From: Bradyrhizobium sp. JYMT SZCCT0428
GTDB lineage: Bacteria > Pseudomonadota > Alphaproteobacteria > Rhizobiales > Xanthobacteraceae
Length of the DNA stretch: 64,000 bases
NCBI RefSeq assembly: GCF_018131075.1
Contig: NZ_JAFCLS010000015.1
Span: 62,001-126,000 of the forward strand
Direction: 5' to 3'
Positions 49,580 through 59,647 of this stretch are shown in pieces. A program made the position numbers and the translations under genes. The notes under the pieces were generated by a model. That model made no database searches. It had not been told where the DNA came from and saw nothing but the letters and a program-made list of their open reading frames with translations. How positions within the stretch are numbered: the first letter of the stretch is position 1; every line of letters begins with the position of its first letter.

Positions 49580-49823
49580 GCGCGCCTCCTGCTCTCGAGG
49601 GTAGGAATTCCTCCAGCCGTATCCTTCAACCCCGCCTTGCACCGTCCATTCCCCGACTTCGTCGCGGCGTCCTCACAAATCGGAGAGACCGGCGAGGACA
49701 CCCTTGCCTTGGGACCGGCAAGTTTCTAGGAAAAGCCGATCCAGCCAAACGGACAAATGGAGAGAGCAATGGACATCGCAATGCACACCGCACCGCGATC
49801 CCTGTCCATTTCGGAAGCTCTTC

Positions 49824-51397
49824 ATGCCCGCCTTTCTCAGTCTGGATTCGATTTCCCTCAACACACCTGACGGCCGGCCACTGTTCGACGGACTGACGCT
49901 TGCGCTCGGGCGCGAGCGGACGGGGCTCGTCGGCCGCAACGGCTCCGGCAAATCCACACTGCTGCGCCTGATCGCGGGCGAGAGCGAGCCTGCCGGCGGA
50001 ACCGTGCAACGCATCGGCTCGATCGGCATGCTCGCGCAGCTGGCGGACGACCGGCAGACGGTCGCGCAAGCGCTCGGTGTTGCCGGCGACCTCGCCCGCC
50101 TGCGCCGTCTCGAACGCGGCGAGGGTTCGCTCGACGATGCCGCGGATGCCGACTGGACGCTGGAAGCCAGATTGCAGTCCGCGCTGGTCGAAACCGGCCT
50201 GCCCGCGATGCCGCTGGATCGCGGGGTCGCCTCGCTGAGCGGCGGTGAACGAACGCGCGTCGCGCTGGCGCGCCTCTTGATCGAGGGTCCGGACTTGTTG
50301 TTGCTCGATGAGCCCACCAACAATCTCGACGCCGATGGACGGCAAGCGGTGGCCCAACTGCTCGAACGCTGGCAGGGCGGCGCACTCGTCGCCAGCCATG
50401 ACCGCGCGCTGCTGGAGCGCGTCGACCGCATCGTCGAACTGACGCCGGTTGGCATTACCGTGTTTGGCGGCGCGTGGTCGACCTTCGCCGAGGCGCGCGA
50501 TGCCGCCCGGGCACGCGCGGGAGCCGAGCTCGAGCGCGCATCGGACGCGCTGCGCGACACCGAACGCTCCATACAGAAGGCGCGCGAGAAGAAGGCACGC
50601 CGCGACAGCGTCGGTCGCGCCTATGCACGCTCGGGCAGCCAGGCAAGAATAATGCTGGGTGCGCAAAAGCAGATCGCGGAAGCGAGCAGCGCCCGCGAGG
50701 GTCGTCTTGCCGATCGCCTGCTCGGCGACCGCACCGACGCGCTCGAAGAGGCCCGCGCCAAAGTGGAAGTCCTGACGCCGCTCGCGATCGACTTGCCCGA
50801 GACCAACCTGCCCGGCGCGCGTGAACTGATCGCCTTCAAGGATGTGATGATGTCCTTTGAAGGCCGCGCCTTGTTCGGCCCCATGTCGTTCGAGGCGCGC
50901 GGGCCCGAGCGGATCGCGATCCGCGGCGCCAACGGCTCCGGCAAGACCACGCTGTTCCGCCTGATCACAGGCGAACTGAAACCTGCGAGCGGTGAGATCC
51001 GTCGCCCGACCGATCGTGTCGCCGTACTCGACCAGCATGTCGGGCTGCTTGATCCGGCTTCTCGATCCTCGACAATCTCCGCCGCCTCAATCCGGAGCTG
51101 ACCGGCAACGAGGCGCACGCCGCCCTCGCCCGCTTTGCCTTCCGCAACCGCGCGGCGCTGCAGATCGCCGGCACGCTGTCCGGCGGCGAGCGGCTGCGCG
51201 CGGGAATGGCCTGCGTGTTCGCAAGACCTCAACCGCCCTTCATGCTGCTGCTGGATGAGCCGACCAATCATCTCGATCTCGCCTCGATCGAGGAGCTGGA
51301 ACATGCGCTGCGTGGATTTGACGGCGCGCTGATCGTGATCAGCCACGATCAGGCATTCTTGCAGTCGATCCGGATCCAGCGCGAGATCGTGCTCTAG
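49824..51397 (+). pseudogene. ABC-F family ATPase with one frameshift
   Basis: Two ATPase domains on one chain and no membrane part, the ABC-F plan (about 524 residues). Domain 1: VGRNGSGKSTLLRLI, LSGGERTRVALARLL, LLLLDEPTNNLD. A linker helix pair (RDAARARAGAELERASDAL) follows, then domain 2: IRGANGSGKTTLFRLI. The frame breaks near 51058-51062 after LLDPA; the rest (SILDNLRRLNPELTGNEAH, LSGGERLRAG, LLLDEPTNHLDLASIEELE) is in the next frame to the TAG at 51397. One lost base explains it. Either a decayed gene or a consensus error. ABC-F proteins act on the ribosome; this one resembles the YheS/Uup-like group without specific placement. Confidence 0.85.
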
Positions 51398-54300
51398 TTA
51401 TTCTGCAGCGCCGGCCGCTGCGGCGGCGGATTGGCGACCTGCGGCGTCAGCGACAGCGGTGGCTTCGGCTTTGGCCTCGCTACAGGCGCCGCACCGGGCG
51501 CCGGCCTGACTTCGATCGGCGGCGGCAGCGGTGCAAGCTGCGGCTGGCTCGCCAGCGGCGCCGGCGGATTTGGCGCAGGCGCTGTGGCGACCGGCGCCGA
51601 CGGGCGCGGCGGTGTGGCCGCCTTTGGCTTCGCTGCCGGCGGCCGGCGCGGATCGCGGCCGGGCACCGGGACTGGCGACAGCGCCTCGCTCGGCGATGCC
51701 GCTTCCGGCGCCAACGGCACCACCGCATCCGGCGGCAACGATATCGGCGCCGGCATCGGCGGCGGCGGTTCGCCACGCTCGATCGCATCCAGCCTTCGTG
51801 TTTCGTGATCGATCGTCCGCACCGCCAGCCAGGAAGACAACGCCGTCACATCGACGCTGCGATTGAGCCCATCGGGCGTGCCCACGGCAAACAACTGAAT
51901 TTCGGGGCGGCCGGTCGCGGGTCCCACCATCGTCAGCGCCAGCGCGGCGCGGATGTCGGCCTGGTCGGCCGGAATGTCATAGCCGCCGGAGACGGTGGCG
52001 CGCACGCCATTCGCATCGAGCGTGGTGGCGCCGACGCGCAGCCGGCCATCCCGGATGTTGAACGGGATTTGCGCCGAACCCACCGCCAGCGCGCCGGCCA
52101 GCAGCGCCGGTTCGACGATTTGCTTCAGCCGCGCATCGTCCTTGGCCTGACCGCCATCGCTGGCGCGAACCGCCACCTCAAAGGCGCGTGGATCGAGCCC
52201 GGCAATCCTCGCGGATTCCAGCGTCACGGTTCCGCTGCCGGAGAGTGCGCCGGTCAGCGCCGCCGCGCTGCGGCCCTGGCTTGCCAACGCCATCTGCAGC
52301 GACGCGCGGCCCGCGGGCATCGCGAGATTGCGATAGCGCAGCGCCGTGCCATCGACGCTACTGAGCTGCACGCTCGCGTTCAGCGCAATGCCATTTGGGC
52401 CCTGCCTGGCGTCGATCGTGGCCGTGGCCTCGCCGCCGCCGATCTTGCCCTTGATGGAATCGAAGGTCAGCGACTGGCCGTCGCCTTTCACGATCCCGCT
52501 CACCGGCTGCAATTCGCTGCCGCCCGGCAGCAAGCCACGCAATGCCTGGAACGCGACCTTGCCGCGCCAGCCCTTGACCAGCCCCGCGGTGAGCGGCTCC
52601 GCCGCATCGTGTCCGGCAGCCCCCATCGCCAACGCAAAGGCCGGCGCCAGCGCGATTTGGTCGAGACCGATTTCACCTTCGATATTTTTTTCATCGCCCA
52701 GGGTAACCGCGACGTGTCCGCGCAGCCGTGAGCCGGCAATGCTGCTGTCGAGATCGTCGAACGTGAGCTTGTTGCCTGCGAGCGACACGCGCGAGGACAG
52801 GCCGATATTCTGTGCCAGCGTGTCCGTCGGCTTGAGGTCGAGCAGCGGCCCAAAGTCGGCGCTGCGAACCTTTAGCGAGAAACTGCCCTTGGCCTCCTGC
52901 GCCCACGGCTCCGCCGTACCGTCGGCATCGGCGTCCAACCCCCTTCCGGAGATCTTCGCCTTGAGCCGCAGCGATCCACCCCATGCGCCCGTTGCCGAGC
53001 CTTCGAATTGCGCCGGGCCGTCGCCGGCGGTCATCGCCCGATCCAGCCCCAGGAGCGCAAGCAAGGCACGGCCCTGCCCCGACGACATCTTCGACTCGAT
53101 GCCGATTTCACTGCGCCCCAGCGCCTCCAGATCGATGCCCTGGATCGCCGTCACTGCCGGCTTTGCGGTGATGGTGGTGATCCCCTTGAGCTGCGGCGAA
53201 TCGATGTCGACCACCGCACGCGCGTTGGCAAGATCGGCCTGCCCGGCGCTCTTGTTGAGTTCGAGCGCGAGTTTGACGCGCGCTGGCCCCGGGCTCGCCC
53301 CCATCGCGTTGAGCCGCGCAGCCAGCGACGGCGCAAACGGCGCCACCAGCGCGGTGATCTGACCAAACGACGACGCCGTCGAATGAAATTCCAGCTTCCC
53401 AATCGAAGCGAAGCGATCAAAACGGCCGATGCCTTCCAACGCGACCTTGTCAGGCTGGCCAATATTCAACTGGTCGAGCGAAAACGCCTTCGGTCCATAA
53501 CCAAGCCTGGCCACCAGCGGCCGCAACTCCTGGCCTGAGGAAATGGCGCGGCCGATATCCAGCGACAGCCGCCCTTCGTCCGGCCATTCGGCCTGCGGGC
53601 CGGCCAGCGAACGCGCCAGCGCCGTGGCCGCATCGAGGTCGAGGCGCTCGGCCTTCAACTCTGCCGTGATCTTCGAGCCGCTGCTTGGCTGCCGGTGTGA
53701 CACCGCGATACGGCCCTCAACGGCGCCGCCATCGATCTCGGCCTTCATCGCATCGATGGCAAATCCATCAGGCGCAATGGTGACGTCGCCACGCAGCCGC
53801 AACGGCTTCTGGCTGCGAAAGCCGATGTCGCCGCGGCCCTGCAGCCAGGTCATCAACGCGTCGGGGTCCGACGATTCGACGTTGAGCGCGGCCTTGAACT
53901 GATCCGGCGACGCGCCTTTTGCGGTCGCCTCGCTCAGCGAGACCCGCGTCGTGCCCGGCGCGCGAAACTCCAGCTTGCGTACGCTCCAGGATTTCGCATC
54001 GCCATGCAGTTCCGCGGCGATGTCCTGCAACGGACGGCCGCCCAGCATCACCTGCTCGGAGGCCAATCCGATCTGCGCCGCGATCGGGACCTGTGGAAGG
54101 CCCGACATCATCGCGCGCACCGCCGGCAGCACGCGGACCGGTTCAGTGGCGCTGACGTCCTTGCTGTCCTTGGCGAAGAATCGGTCGGCATCAAGCTGGC
54201 GCGCGACGAGCGACGCCCGCAGCAGCGGCGAGCCGCCGAAGCGCATGTCGCCATTGCCCGCCAGTTTCAGCGCGCGTTCGTCCGCGCCATACGTCACTTC

Positions 54301-55122
54301 GAGCGCATCGAGCCGTGCGGTTGAGTAATCGGCCTTGACGCGGGAAGTGACACGCCAGGATGGCGGCGACGTATCGAAGTCGCCGGCCTTGGGGCGAGGC
54401 GGACTCGCCAATACCATCGTGCCGTCGAAACGCGGCGCCCGCGTCTCGAACGACAATATGCCGTCGAGATCGGCCGAGAGCGTGTTCGGGCCGGGATCGA
54501 TGTTCAGATGGACACGGGTGCCGTTGCCGTCGGCGGTCTGGCCGGAAGAAACCCGAAACGGATAGCGCGTGCCCGACAGCACGAAATTGCCGTCGCCACG
54601 GATCGAGCCTGCCAGCGAACGGACATCGCCGGAAAAGGCGATGTCGTTCAGTTCGAGGGTGCTGCGGCTGGCGGCGTCGTGGAGCGCGATCCGGCCGGTG
54701 AGATTGAGCCGATCGATCGCCAGCGAGCCCGGATTGAGCGTTCCGGTCGAGGCCGGCCAGTCGATCCGGCCCTTTGGATCGAGCCCGAGATCGAGCGACA
54801 TGCCGTTGATGGAAAGTTCGGTGGCGCGGACTTCGCCACGCATCAGCGAACCCAGGCTGAACTCGACGTCGAGCTTGTCGGCGCGCACCTTGCCGAGCTC
54901 GTTGGCGCCGCCGACCGTCACCGCGCGCAGTTGCAGCGACGGCGCCGGCAACAGCCGCGCGTCGAGCTTTCCGCCGACGCGCACCGGCGCGCCGATAATC
55001 CGGCTCGCCTCGGCCTCGAACTGCGGCCGGAATTGATTCCAGTCGATGAAATACGGCCCGACAAGCGCGGCCAGCAGCGCAATGATAAAGGCGATTGCCA
55101 GGCCGAGCAGCGTCGTCTGCAC
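51394..55122 (-). CDS. Large AsmA-family envelope protein
   Basis: About 1242 residues. An N-terminal helix (LLGLAIAFIIALLAALVGPYF) anchors it; the opening DWNQFRPQFEAEASRIIGAPVRVGGKLDARLLPAPSLQL (in parts) is the AsmA N-terminal domain; the middle is a long beta-rich groove; AsmA_2-like features lie near 1000-1110. The last 130 residues are Pro/Ala-rich and low-complexity. AsmA-like proteins shuttle phospholipid between membranes. I chose the GTG at 55122 with GGGGAGA ahead; 22 residues before it are not needed. Its TAG shares CTAG (51394-51397) with the convergent ABC-F stop. Confidence 0.85.
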   Translation of the reverse strand: MQTTLLGLAIAFIIALLAALVGPYFIDWNQFRPQFEAEASRIIGAPVRVGGKLDARLLPAPSLQLRAVTVGGANELGKVRADKLDVEFSLGSLMRGEVRATELSINGMSLDLGLDPKGRIDWPASTGTLNPGSLAIDRLNLTGRIALHDAASRSTLELNDIAFSGDVRSLAGSIRGDGNFVLSGTRYPFRVSSGQTADGNGTRVHLNIDPGPNTLSADLDGILSFETRAPRFDGTMVLASPPRPKAGDFDTSPPSWRVTSRVKADYSTARLDALEVTYGADERALKLAGNGDMRFGGSPLLRASLVARQLDADRFFAKDSKDVSATEPVRVLPAVRAMMSGLPQVPIAAQIGLASEQVMLGGRPLQDIAAELHGDAKSWSVRKLEFRAPGTTRVSLSEATAKGASPDQFKAALNVESSDPDALMTWLQGRGDIGFRSQKPLRLRGDVTIAPDGFAIDAMKAEIDGGAVEGRIAVSHRQPSSGSKITAELKAERLDLDAATALARSLAGPQAEWPDEGRLSLDIGRAISSGQELRPLVARLGYGPKAFSLDQLNIGQPDKVALEGIGRFDRFASIGKLEFHSTASSFGQITALVAPFAPSLAARLNAMGASPGPARVKLALELNKSAGQADLANARAVVDIDSPQLKGITTITAKPAVTAIQGIDLEALGRSEIGIESKMSSGQGRALLALLGLDRAMTAGDGPAQFEGSATGAWGGSLRLKAKISGRGLDADADGTAEPWAQEAKGSFSLKVRSADFGPLLDLKPTDTLAQNIGLSSRVSLAGNKLTFDDLDSSIAGSRLRGHVAVTLGDEKNIEGEIGLDQIALAPAFALAMGAAGHDAAEPLTAGLVKGWRGKVAFQALRGLLPGGSELQPVSGIVKGDGQSLTFDSIKGKIGGGEATATIDARQGPNGIALNASVQLSSVDGTALRYRNLAMPAGRASLQMALASQGRSAAALTGALSGSGTVTLESARIAGLDPRAFEVAVRASDGGQAKDDARLKQIVEPALLAGALAVGSAQIPFNIRDGRLRVGATTLDANGVRATVSGGYDIPADQADIRAALALTMVGPATGRPEIQLFAVGTPDGLNRSVDVTALSSWLAVRTIDHETRRLDAIERGEPPPPMPAPISLPPDAVVPLAPEAASPSEALSPVPVPGRDPRRPPAAKPKAATPPRPSAPVATAPAPNPPAPLASQPQLAPLPPPIEVRPAPGAAPVARPKPKPPLSLTPQVANPPPQRPALQNN

Positions 55123-55293
55123 GGTGTCTCCCCATGAACCGCTCCGGCACAGACCGCGCCACGCGAACTCAGGGCCGGAGCAGCTCAATATATAGAGAGA
55201 AGTATGGCGAAGTCACAGCACCATCAGCGCCATAGCCCCGCCGGTTCCGATTTATTCAGAACCTGAGGGGCTCGTTGATGTCGAGGCTTATGG

Positions 55294-56526
55294 TTACCAG
55301 CTCGCCGGCAGATGCTTCAGGCCGCGGAGCACGAAGGTCGGCCGCCATTCCGGGTTCACCGCGTCATCCAGCCGCAGGTCGGGAATCCGGCGCAGCAGGG
55401 TGGAAAGCGCGATCTCCGCCTCGATGCGCGCCAACTGGGCGCCGAGACAGAAGTGGATACCGCCGCCAAAGGACAGCGGCTTCACATTGGGCCGGGTAAT
55501 ATCGAGACGCTCGGGGTGATCTGGATAGACCGCCGGATCGTGGTTGGCCGAACCAAGCAGGCACAGCACGGTCTCGCCTTTTGGAATCCGCTTGCCGCCG
55601 AGGTCGTCGATGTCTTCCAGCGCCACCCGGCCGGTCAGCTGCACGGAGGAATCATAGCGCAGGAACTCCTCGACCGCGTTGGTCATGAGCTCGGGCTTGG
55701 CCTTGAGCAGCGCCAATTGGTCCGGATTGCGATGCAGCGCCAGCAGGCCGTTGCCGATCAGGTTGACGGTCGTCTCATGGCCGGCGCCGAACAGCAGGAT
55801 GATGTTGGCGGTCAGTTCCTCATTGGAGAGCTTGTGACCGTCTTCCTCCGCCTGCACCAGCTGAGTGGTCAGATCGTTGCCGGGGTTCTTTCGCCGCAAC
55901 TCGAACAATTGCTGGAAATACATCTCGGAAATCATTGTGCCTTCGTTGGCTTGCTTGATCTCCTCCGGCGACAACGGCACGGGATCGAGAATGCGGCCAC
56001 CCGCACGCGCCCTGGTGTAAAACGCCTCGCGATGCTCTTCGGGGATGCCGAGCATGTCGCAGATGACGGTCACCGGCAGGCGGAAGGCGAAGTCCTCGAT
56101 CAGGTCCATCTTCCCTTGCGGGATGATCCGGTCGAGCGTCTCGTCGACGATTTGCTGGATGCGCGGACGCATGTCCTCGACCCGGCGCGCGGTGAAAGCC
56201 TGCACCACCAGCCCGCGCAGGCGGGTGTGGTCGGGTGGATCCTGCTGCAGCATCATCAGGCCCAGGCTGCGAAAGGCCGGCTCCTCCATGATGTTGGGCC
56301 CATAGCGCCGGATAGTGCGTTCGACATGCTGCTTGCCAAAGCGCTTGTCGCGGATCACCAGACTGGCTTCGGCGTGCCGGCTGGCAACATAGAGGCCGAG
56401 CGGCGTCAGATGCACGGGATCGGTGGCGCGCATCCGCGCGTAATGCGGATAGGGATTGCGGATGAATTCCGGTGACAACGGATTGAAAAGCGGTTCGCTC
56501 GTCGCAGCCTGAACGTGCTCGTTCAT
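55294..56526 (-). CDS. Cytochrome P450
   Basis: 410 residues, soluble bacterial type. I-helix oxygen site LLFGAGHETTVNLIGNGL near 243, the ExxR pair in NAVEEFLRYDSSVQLTGR near 283, and the heme loop PLSFGGGIHFCLGAQLARIEAE near 345-366 with the Cys ligand. A QQDPPDHTRLRGLVVQAFT segment near 92 is the C-helix. It oxidises an unidentified substrate, with ferredoxin partners not encoded nearby. The ATG at 56526 has GAGG ahead. It is divergent from the TetR regulator; a 30-bp operator lies between, so it is very probably repressed by that protein. Confidence 0.93.
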   Translation of the reverse strand: MNEHVQAATSEPLFNPLSPEFIRNPYPHYARMRATDPVHLTPLGLYVASRHAEASLVIRDKRFGKQHVERTIRRYGPNIMEEPAFRSLGLMMLQQDPPDHTRLRGLVVQAFTARRVEDMRPRIQQIVDETLDRIIPQGKMDLIEDFAFRLPVTVICDMLGIPEEHREAFYTRARAGGRILDPVPLSPEEIKQANEGTMISEMYFQQLFELRRKNPGNDLTTQLVQAEEDGHKLSNEELTANIILLFGAGHETTVNLIGNGLLALHRNPDQLALLKAKPELMTNAVEEFLRYDSSVQLTGRVALEDIDDLGGKRIPKGETVLCLLGSANHDPAVYPDHPERLDITRPNVKPLSFGGGIHFCLGAQLARIEAEIALSTLLRRIPDLRLDDAVNPEWRPTFVLRGLKHLPASW

Positions 56527-56615
56527 GATGACCTCGATTGGTTTCCACACCGCAGTTTTTATTAGTCTATCAGCGCATCGCGTCCGCTGATGCCGGATCT
56601 TGCCATCCGGGCCCT

Positions 56616-56645
56616 GCAACTCGATACACTGTTGTATTGAGTTGC
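56616..56645. promoter_or_regulatory. Operator between P450 and TetR genes
   Basis: A 30-bp inverted repeat with 13-base arms, GCAACTCGATACA (56616-56628) and TGTATTGAGTTGC (56633-56645), one mismatch, spacer CTGT. It lies 22 bases before the TetR start and 90 bases before the P450 start, as expected of a TetR operator controlling both. Confidence 0.82.
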
Positions 56646-56666
56646 ATTCTCACCTAAAATGGGCCG

Positions 56667-57278
56667 ATGTCAAGAGTTCGAACCAGACCGACAAGGGATG
56701 ATACCCGCGACAAGCTGTTCGAGGCGGCGGCGCGGGTGTTCGAGGAACAAGGCATCGGCGGCGCCAGCATCGAAACCATTGCCGCCGCGGCCGGCTTCTC
56801 GCGCGGCGCATTCTATTCGAATTTCACGAGCAAGGACGAGTTGATCATCGCCATGCTCGAGAATCACGTCGAGCTGTCGATTCTGCGCCTTCACGATCTG
56901 CTCGCGAAGCACAAAAGCCTGCCGGATTTCATCGACGCGCTGAAGACCATGGACCGCAGCCAGCAGGATCCGCTCGGCCGCTCGCCCCTGCTGCACATGG
57001 AGATGATCCTGTTCGTGGCGCGCGCCGAAAAGCGCCGGCCTGAACTCGCCAAGCGGCTGCGCGCTCGCCGAAAATTGATCGCCGACATCATCGAGACCAC
57101 GGCGAAGAACAGCGGCAAGGATTCGGTGCTCGATCCGGCCTGGTGGGGCGCTATCGTTCTGGCGATGGAAGACGGCTTCCGCCTGCACCGCCTGATCGAT
57201 CCGGAGACCACGCCATCAGACAGCTTTCTGCGCGCAATCAGCGACCTGGAACGCGTGATCGGCGTGGCGTCCAAGTAA
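56667..57278 (+). CDS. TetR/AcrR family regulator
   Basis: 203 residues. The helix-turn-helix is at 13-58 (TRDKLFEAAARVFEEQGIGG, IETIAAAAGFSRGAFYSNF). The C-terminal part belongs to TetR_C types with SPLLHMEMILFVARAEKRRPEL. Divergent from the P450 gene and preceded by the operator at 56616-56645, so it likely senses a compound that the P450 converts. Its stop is close to the convergent MFS gene. The ligand is unknown. Confidence 0.9.
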   Translation: MSRVRTRPTRDDTRDKLFEAAARVFEEQGIGGASIETIAAAAGFSRGAFYSNFTSKDELIIAMLENHVELSILRLHDLLAKHKSLPDFIDALKTMDRSQQDPLGRSPLLHMEMILFVARAEKRRPELAKRLRARRKLIADIIETTAKNSGKDSVLDPAWWGAIVLAMEDGFRLHRLIDPETTPSDSFLRAISDLERVIGVASK

Positions 57279-57282
57279 ATAT

Positions 57283-58575
57283 CTAGCCGCCCCCTCGCAC
57301 CTTATGCAGTTGCCCCGCCACCGCGCGGATCTTCCGCGGTGATGCCTGCCAGATCGCGAATGCCGACAAGGCGCTCACGGCGATGCCGATCGCAAAGGCC
57401 AGCGTGTAGCTGCCGTAACGGTCGAACAGAAACCCGGTCGCCCACGGGCCCGCAGCGCCGCCGGCCAGCGCCGCCAGCATGATGGTGCCGAAAATGCTGC
57501 CGTAGTGCCTGCCCTGGAAGATTTCGAGCACCACCGCGCCCAGCACCGAGGTCAGGCCGTAGCCGAGCACGCCCTGGGTCACGATCATCAGATAGACCAG
57601 CGGCAACACCGGGGCGAATTTCAGCGCGATCAGCGCCGCAAAGCAGATCGCAAAGCCCAGGCAGCTGATCGCCCAGATCCATTCGCGCCCGATGCGGTCG
57701 GAGAGATGCCCGAGCCAGATCTGGCCGGGAATGCCGAGCAGGCTGACCACGCCGAGCGCCCAGACCGCGACATTGGCGGAGAAGCCGATATCGAGCAGGA
57801 ATTTGGTCTGGTGCACCTGCACCGCGTACCAGATGTACAGTCCGCAGAAATAACTGAGGCATATCCACCAGAACCGCGCGGTGCGCAGCGCGCGACCTAG
57901 CGTCCAGTCGGTCGCGGCCCAGACGGGATCGACGATGTTCGAGACCGGTTTCGCTGAAGTCGCCGTCGGTGCGGCGTCGCCATCCGGCAGCAGCCCGATA
58001 TCCTCAGGCCGCATCCGCAGCAACAGATTGATCGGCGCCAGCACCACGAGCACCACGATGCCCATTGCGGTGCAGGCGGTGCGCCAGCCGGTTTGGTCGA
58101 TCATCAACTGCACCCAGGGCAGCAGGGTCACCGAGCCGATGCCGACGCCGGCAAACGCCAGCCCCATCGCCAGGCCGCGGCGGCGGATGAACCAGTTCGG
58201 CACGAACAGCGATTGGCCGGAATAGCCGAGACACACACTGCCCGCGCCGACCAGCACGCCGATGGTGAGATAGAGATGCCATGGCTGCGTCGTCAGCGGC
58301 GCCAGCAGCAGGCCTGAGCCCATCAAGGCGACGCCGAGTTCCATCACCGCGCGCGGGCCGTAACGGTCCATCAAGCGGCCGATCAGCGGGCTGACGCCGC
58401 CGGATACGATGAAGCCGAAAGAGAAGGCGCCCGCGGTGATGCCGCGCTCCCAGCCAAACTCGGAGACGATCGGCGGAAAGAACAGCGAGAACGCGGTCCG
58501 CGCATTGACGCCGATCGCCATGGTGACGAACGTCACCGCGACGATCATCCAGCCGTAAAAGAAGGGAAGACGCAT
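57283..58575 (-). CDS. Major facilitator superfamily transporter (MCT/OFA-like)
   Basis: 430 residues with 12 helices. The loop 2-3 motif IGRLMDRYGPRAVMELG near 62-78 and the second-half equivalent LGHLSDRIGREWIWAIS near 275 are present. FFYGWMIVAVTFVTMAIGVN at the N-terminus and the short SANV-type second half resemble monocarboxylate or oxalate/formate-like carriers (MCT/OFA). It may import the substrate for the neighbouring 2-hydroxyacid dehydrogenase, which is guesswork. Four bases separate it from the convergent TetR stop. Confidence 0.85.
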   Translation of the reverse strand: MRLPFFYGWMIVAVTFVTMAIGVNARTAFSLFFPPIVSEFGWERGITAGAFSFGFIVSGGVSPLIGRLMDRYGPRAVMELGVALMGSGLLLAPLTTQPWHLYLTIGVLVGAGSVCLGYSGQSLFVPNWFIRRRGLAMGLAFAGVGIGSVTLLPWVQLMIDQTGWRTACTAMGIVVLVVLAPINLLLRMRPEDIGLLPDGDAAPTATSAKPVSNIVDPVWAATDWTLGRALRTARFWWICLSYFCGLYIWYAVQVHQTKFLLDIGFSANVAVWALGVVSLLGIPGQIWLGHLSDRIGREWIWAISCLGFAICFAALIALKFAPVLPLVYLMIVTQGVLGYGLTSVLGAVVLEIFQGRHYGSIFGTIMLAALAGGAAGPWATGFLFDRYGSYTLAFAIGIAVSALSAFAIWQASPRKIRAVAGQLHKVRGGG

Positions 58576-58648
58576 CAGCCTGCGTATCGTTTCATTCGCA
58601 ACTGTTCAAGCGCCGGGTCGTCTTGCCAGCCATGAATGCTGCAGAGCA

Positions 58649-59626
58649 TCAAGGACGTCGCGTCCAGCTGATAGCGTTGACGGCGCCGACCGGAATCTCG
58701 CCAGCGATGATCTTCTCGACTTGCCGCACCGTTTCCAGCGACTGGCTTTCGATCGCAGGCGGCGTCAGCCCACCGATATGCGGGGTCGCGATCACGTCAG
58801 GCAGTTTTGCCAGTTCCGGCGTCGGCATCTGGTCCAGGGCGCGGCCCACATCCATCGCGGCGCCCGCAATGCGGTTCTCACACAGGGCCGCAGCCAGCGC
58901 GGCCTCGTCGACGAGATTGCCGCGCGACAGATTGATGAAGAACGCATGCGGCTGCATCCGCGCCAGCGCCGCCTGCCCGATTAAACTCTCCGTCGCCTCA
59001 TTGGCGACAGCGAGACAGACGACAAAGTCGGAACGGGCCAGCAGCTCGCCGAGCGGCACATGCTGGATGTCAGGCTCGCTCACCGTCGCAAAGGGATCGG
59101 CGACCAGCACTTCCATGCCCAGCACCTTGGCAATCCCGGCAAGGTAGCGGCCGATGCTACCGTAGCCGATGATGCCGATCCGGCTGCCGGCCAGTTGCCG
59201 GCCCATGATCACCTGCGGCTTGCGTCCCGCATGATAGTCGGCGCTGGCACGCGAGACGCCGCGCGACAGGTCGACCATAAATCCCACAGCGAGTTCGGCC
59301 ACCGACTGGACGAAGCCGGGTCCGGCCTGGGTCACCAGCACGCCCGCGCGCGAAGCCTGCTCGACGTCGATATTGCGAATGTCGACGGCGCAGCGAACGA
59401 AGGCGCGCAGCTTTGGCAGCCGCGCAAATATCTCGCCGGGCCCGGCGGTGAGCCGGTCGGCGACGATAATCTCGACATCACGTGCGGCGTTGATCAGGCC
59501 GAACGCATCCAGCGCATCGTCGCTCTGGTGCAACTCCACCTGCGCGATCGCCTGCAATCCGCTCAGGCTGCGCTCGCCGTAATATTGCGCCCTCGCTTGC
59601 GGCGTATGGGTGAGCAGGACTTTCAA
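58649..59626 (-). CDS. D-isomer-specific 2-hydroxyacid dehydrogenase family protein
   Basis: 325 residues. The Rossmann loop GSRIGIIGYGSIGRYLAGIA near 148-167, the Arg of INLSRGNLVDEAAL near 230 (Arg at the usual catalytic position upstream in the form CAVDIRN is also seen), the Glu-region MDVGRALDQMP near 260, and the catalytic His in IATPHIGGLTPPA near 283. The pair Arg/Glu/His of the family is only partly conserved: the usual DVFxxEP motif is changed to DVGRALDQ, so the Glu is missing. NAD(P)H-dependent reduction of a 2-keto acid is expected. Substrate unknown. Confidence 0.82.
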   Translation of the reverse strand: MKVLLTHTPQARAQYYGERSLSGLQAIAQVELHQSDDALDAFGLINAARDVEIIVADRLTAGPGEIFARLPKLRAFVRCAVDIRNIDVEQASRAGVLVTQAGPGFVQSVAELAVGFMVDLSRGVSRASADYHAGRKPQVIMGRQLAGSRIGIIGYGSIGRYLAGIAKVLGMEVLVADPFATVSEPDIQHVPLGELLARSDFVVCLAVANEATESLIGQAALARMQPHAFFINLSRGNLVDEAALAAALCENRIAGAAMDVGRALDQMPTPELAKLPDVIATPHIGGLTPPAIESQSLETVRQVEKIIAGEIPVGAVNAISWTRRP

Positions 59627-59647
59627 ATCAACATCTCCGCCTATTTC

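Noticed and set aside
52346..53362. Open frames antisense to the AsmA-family gene
   Set aside because: Ser/Pro/Arg-rich translation typical of shadow frames; the AsmA frame is continuous and has family features.
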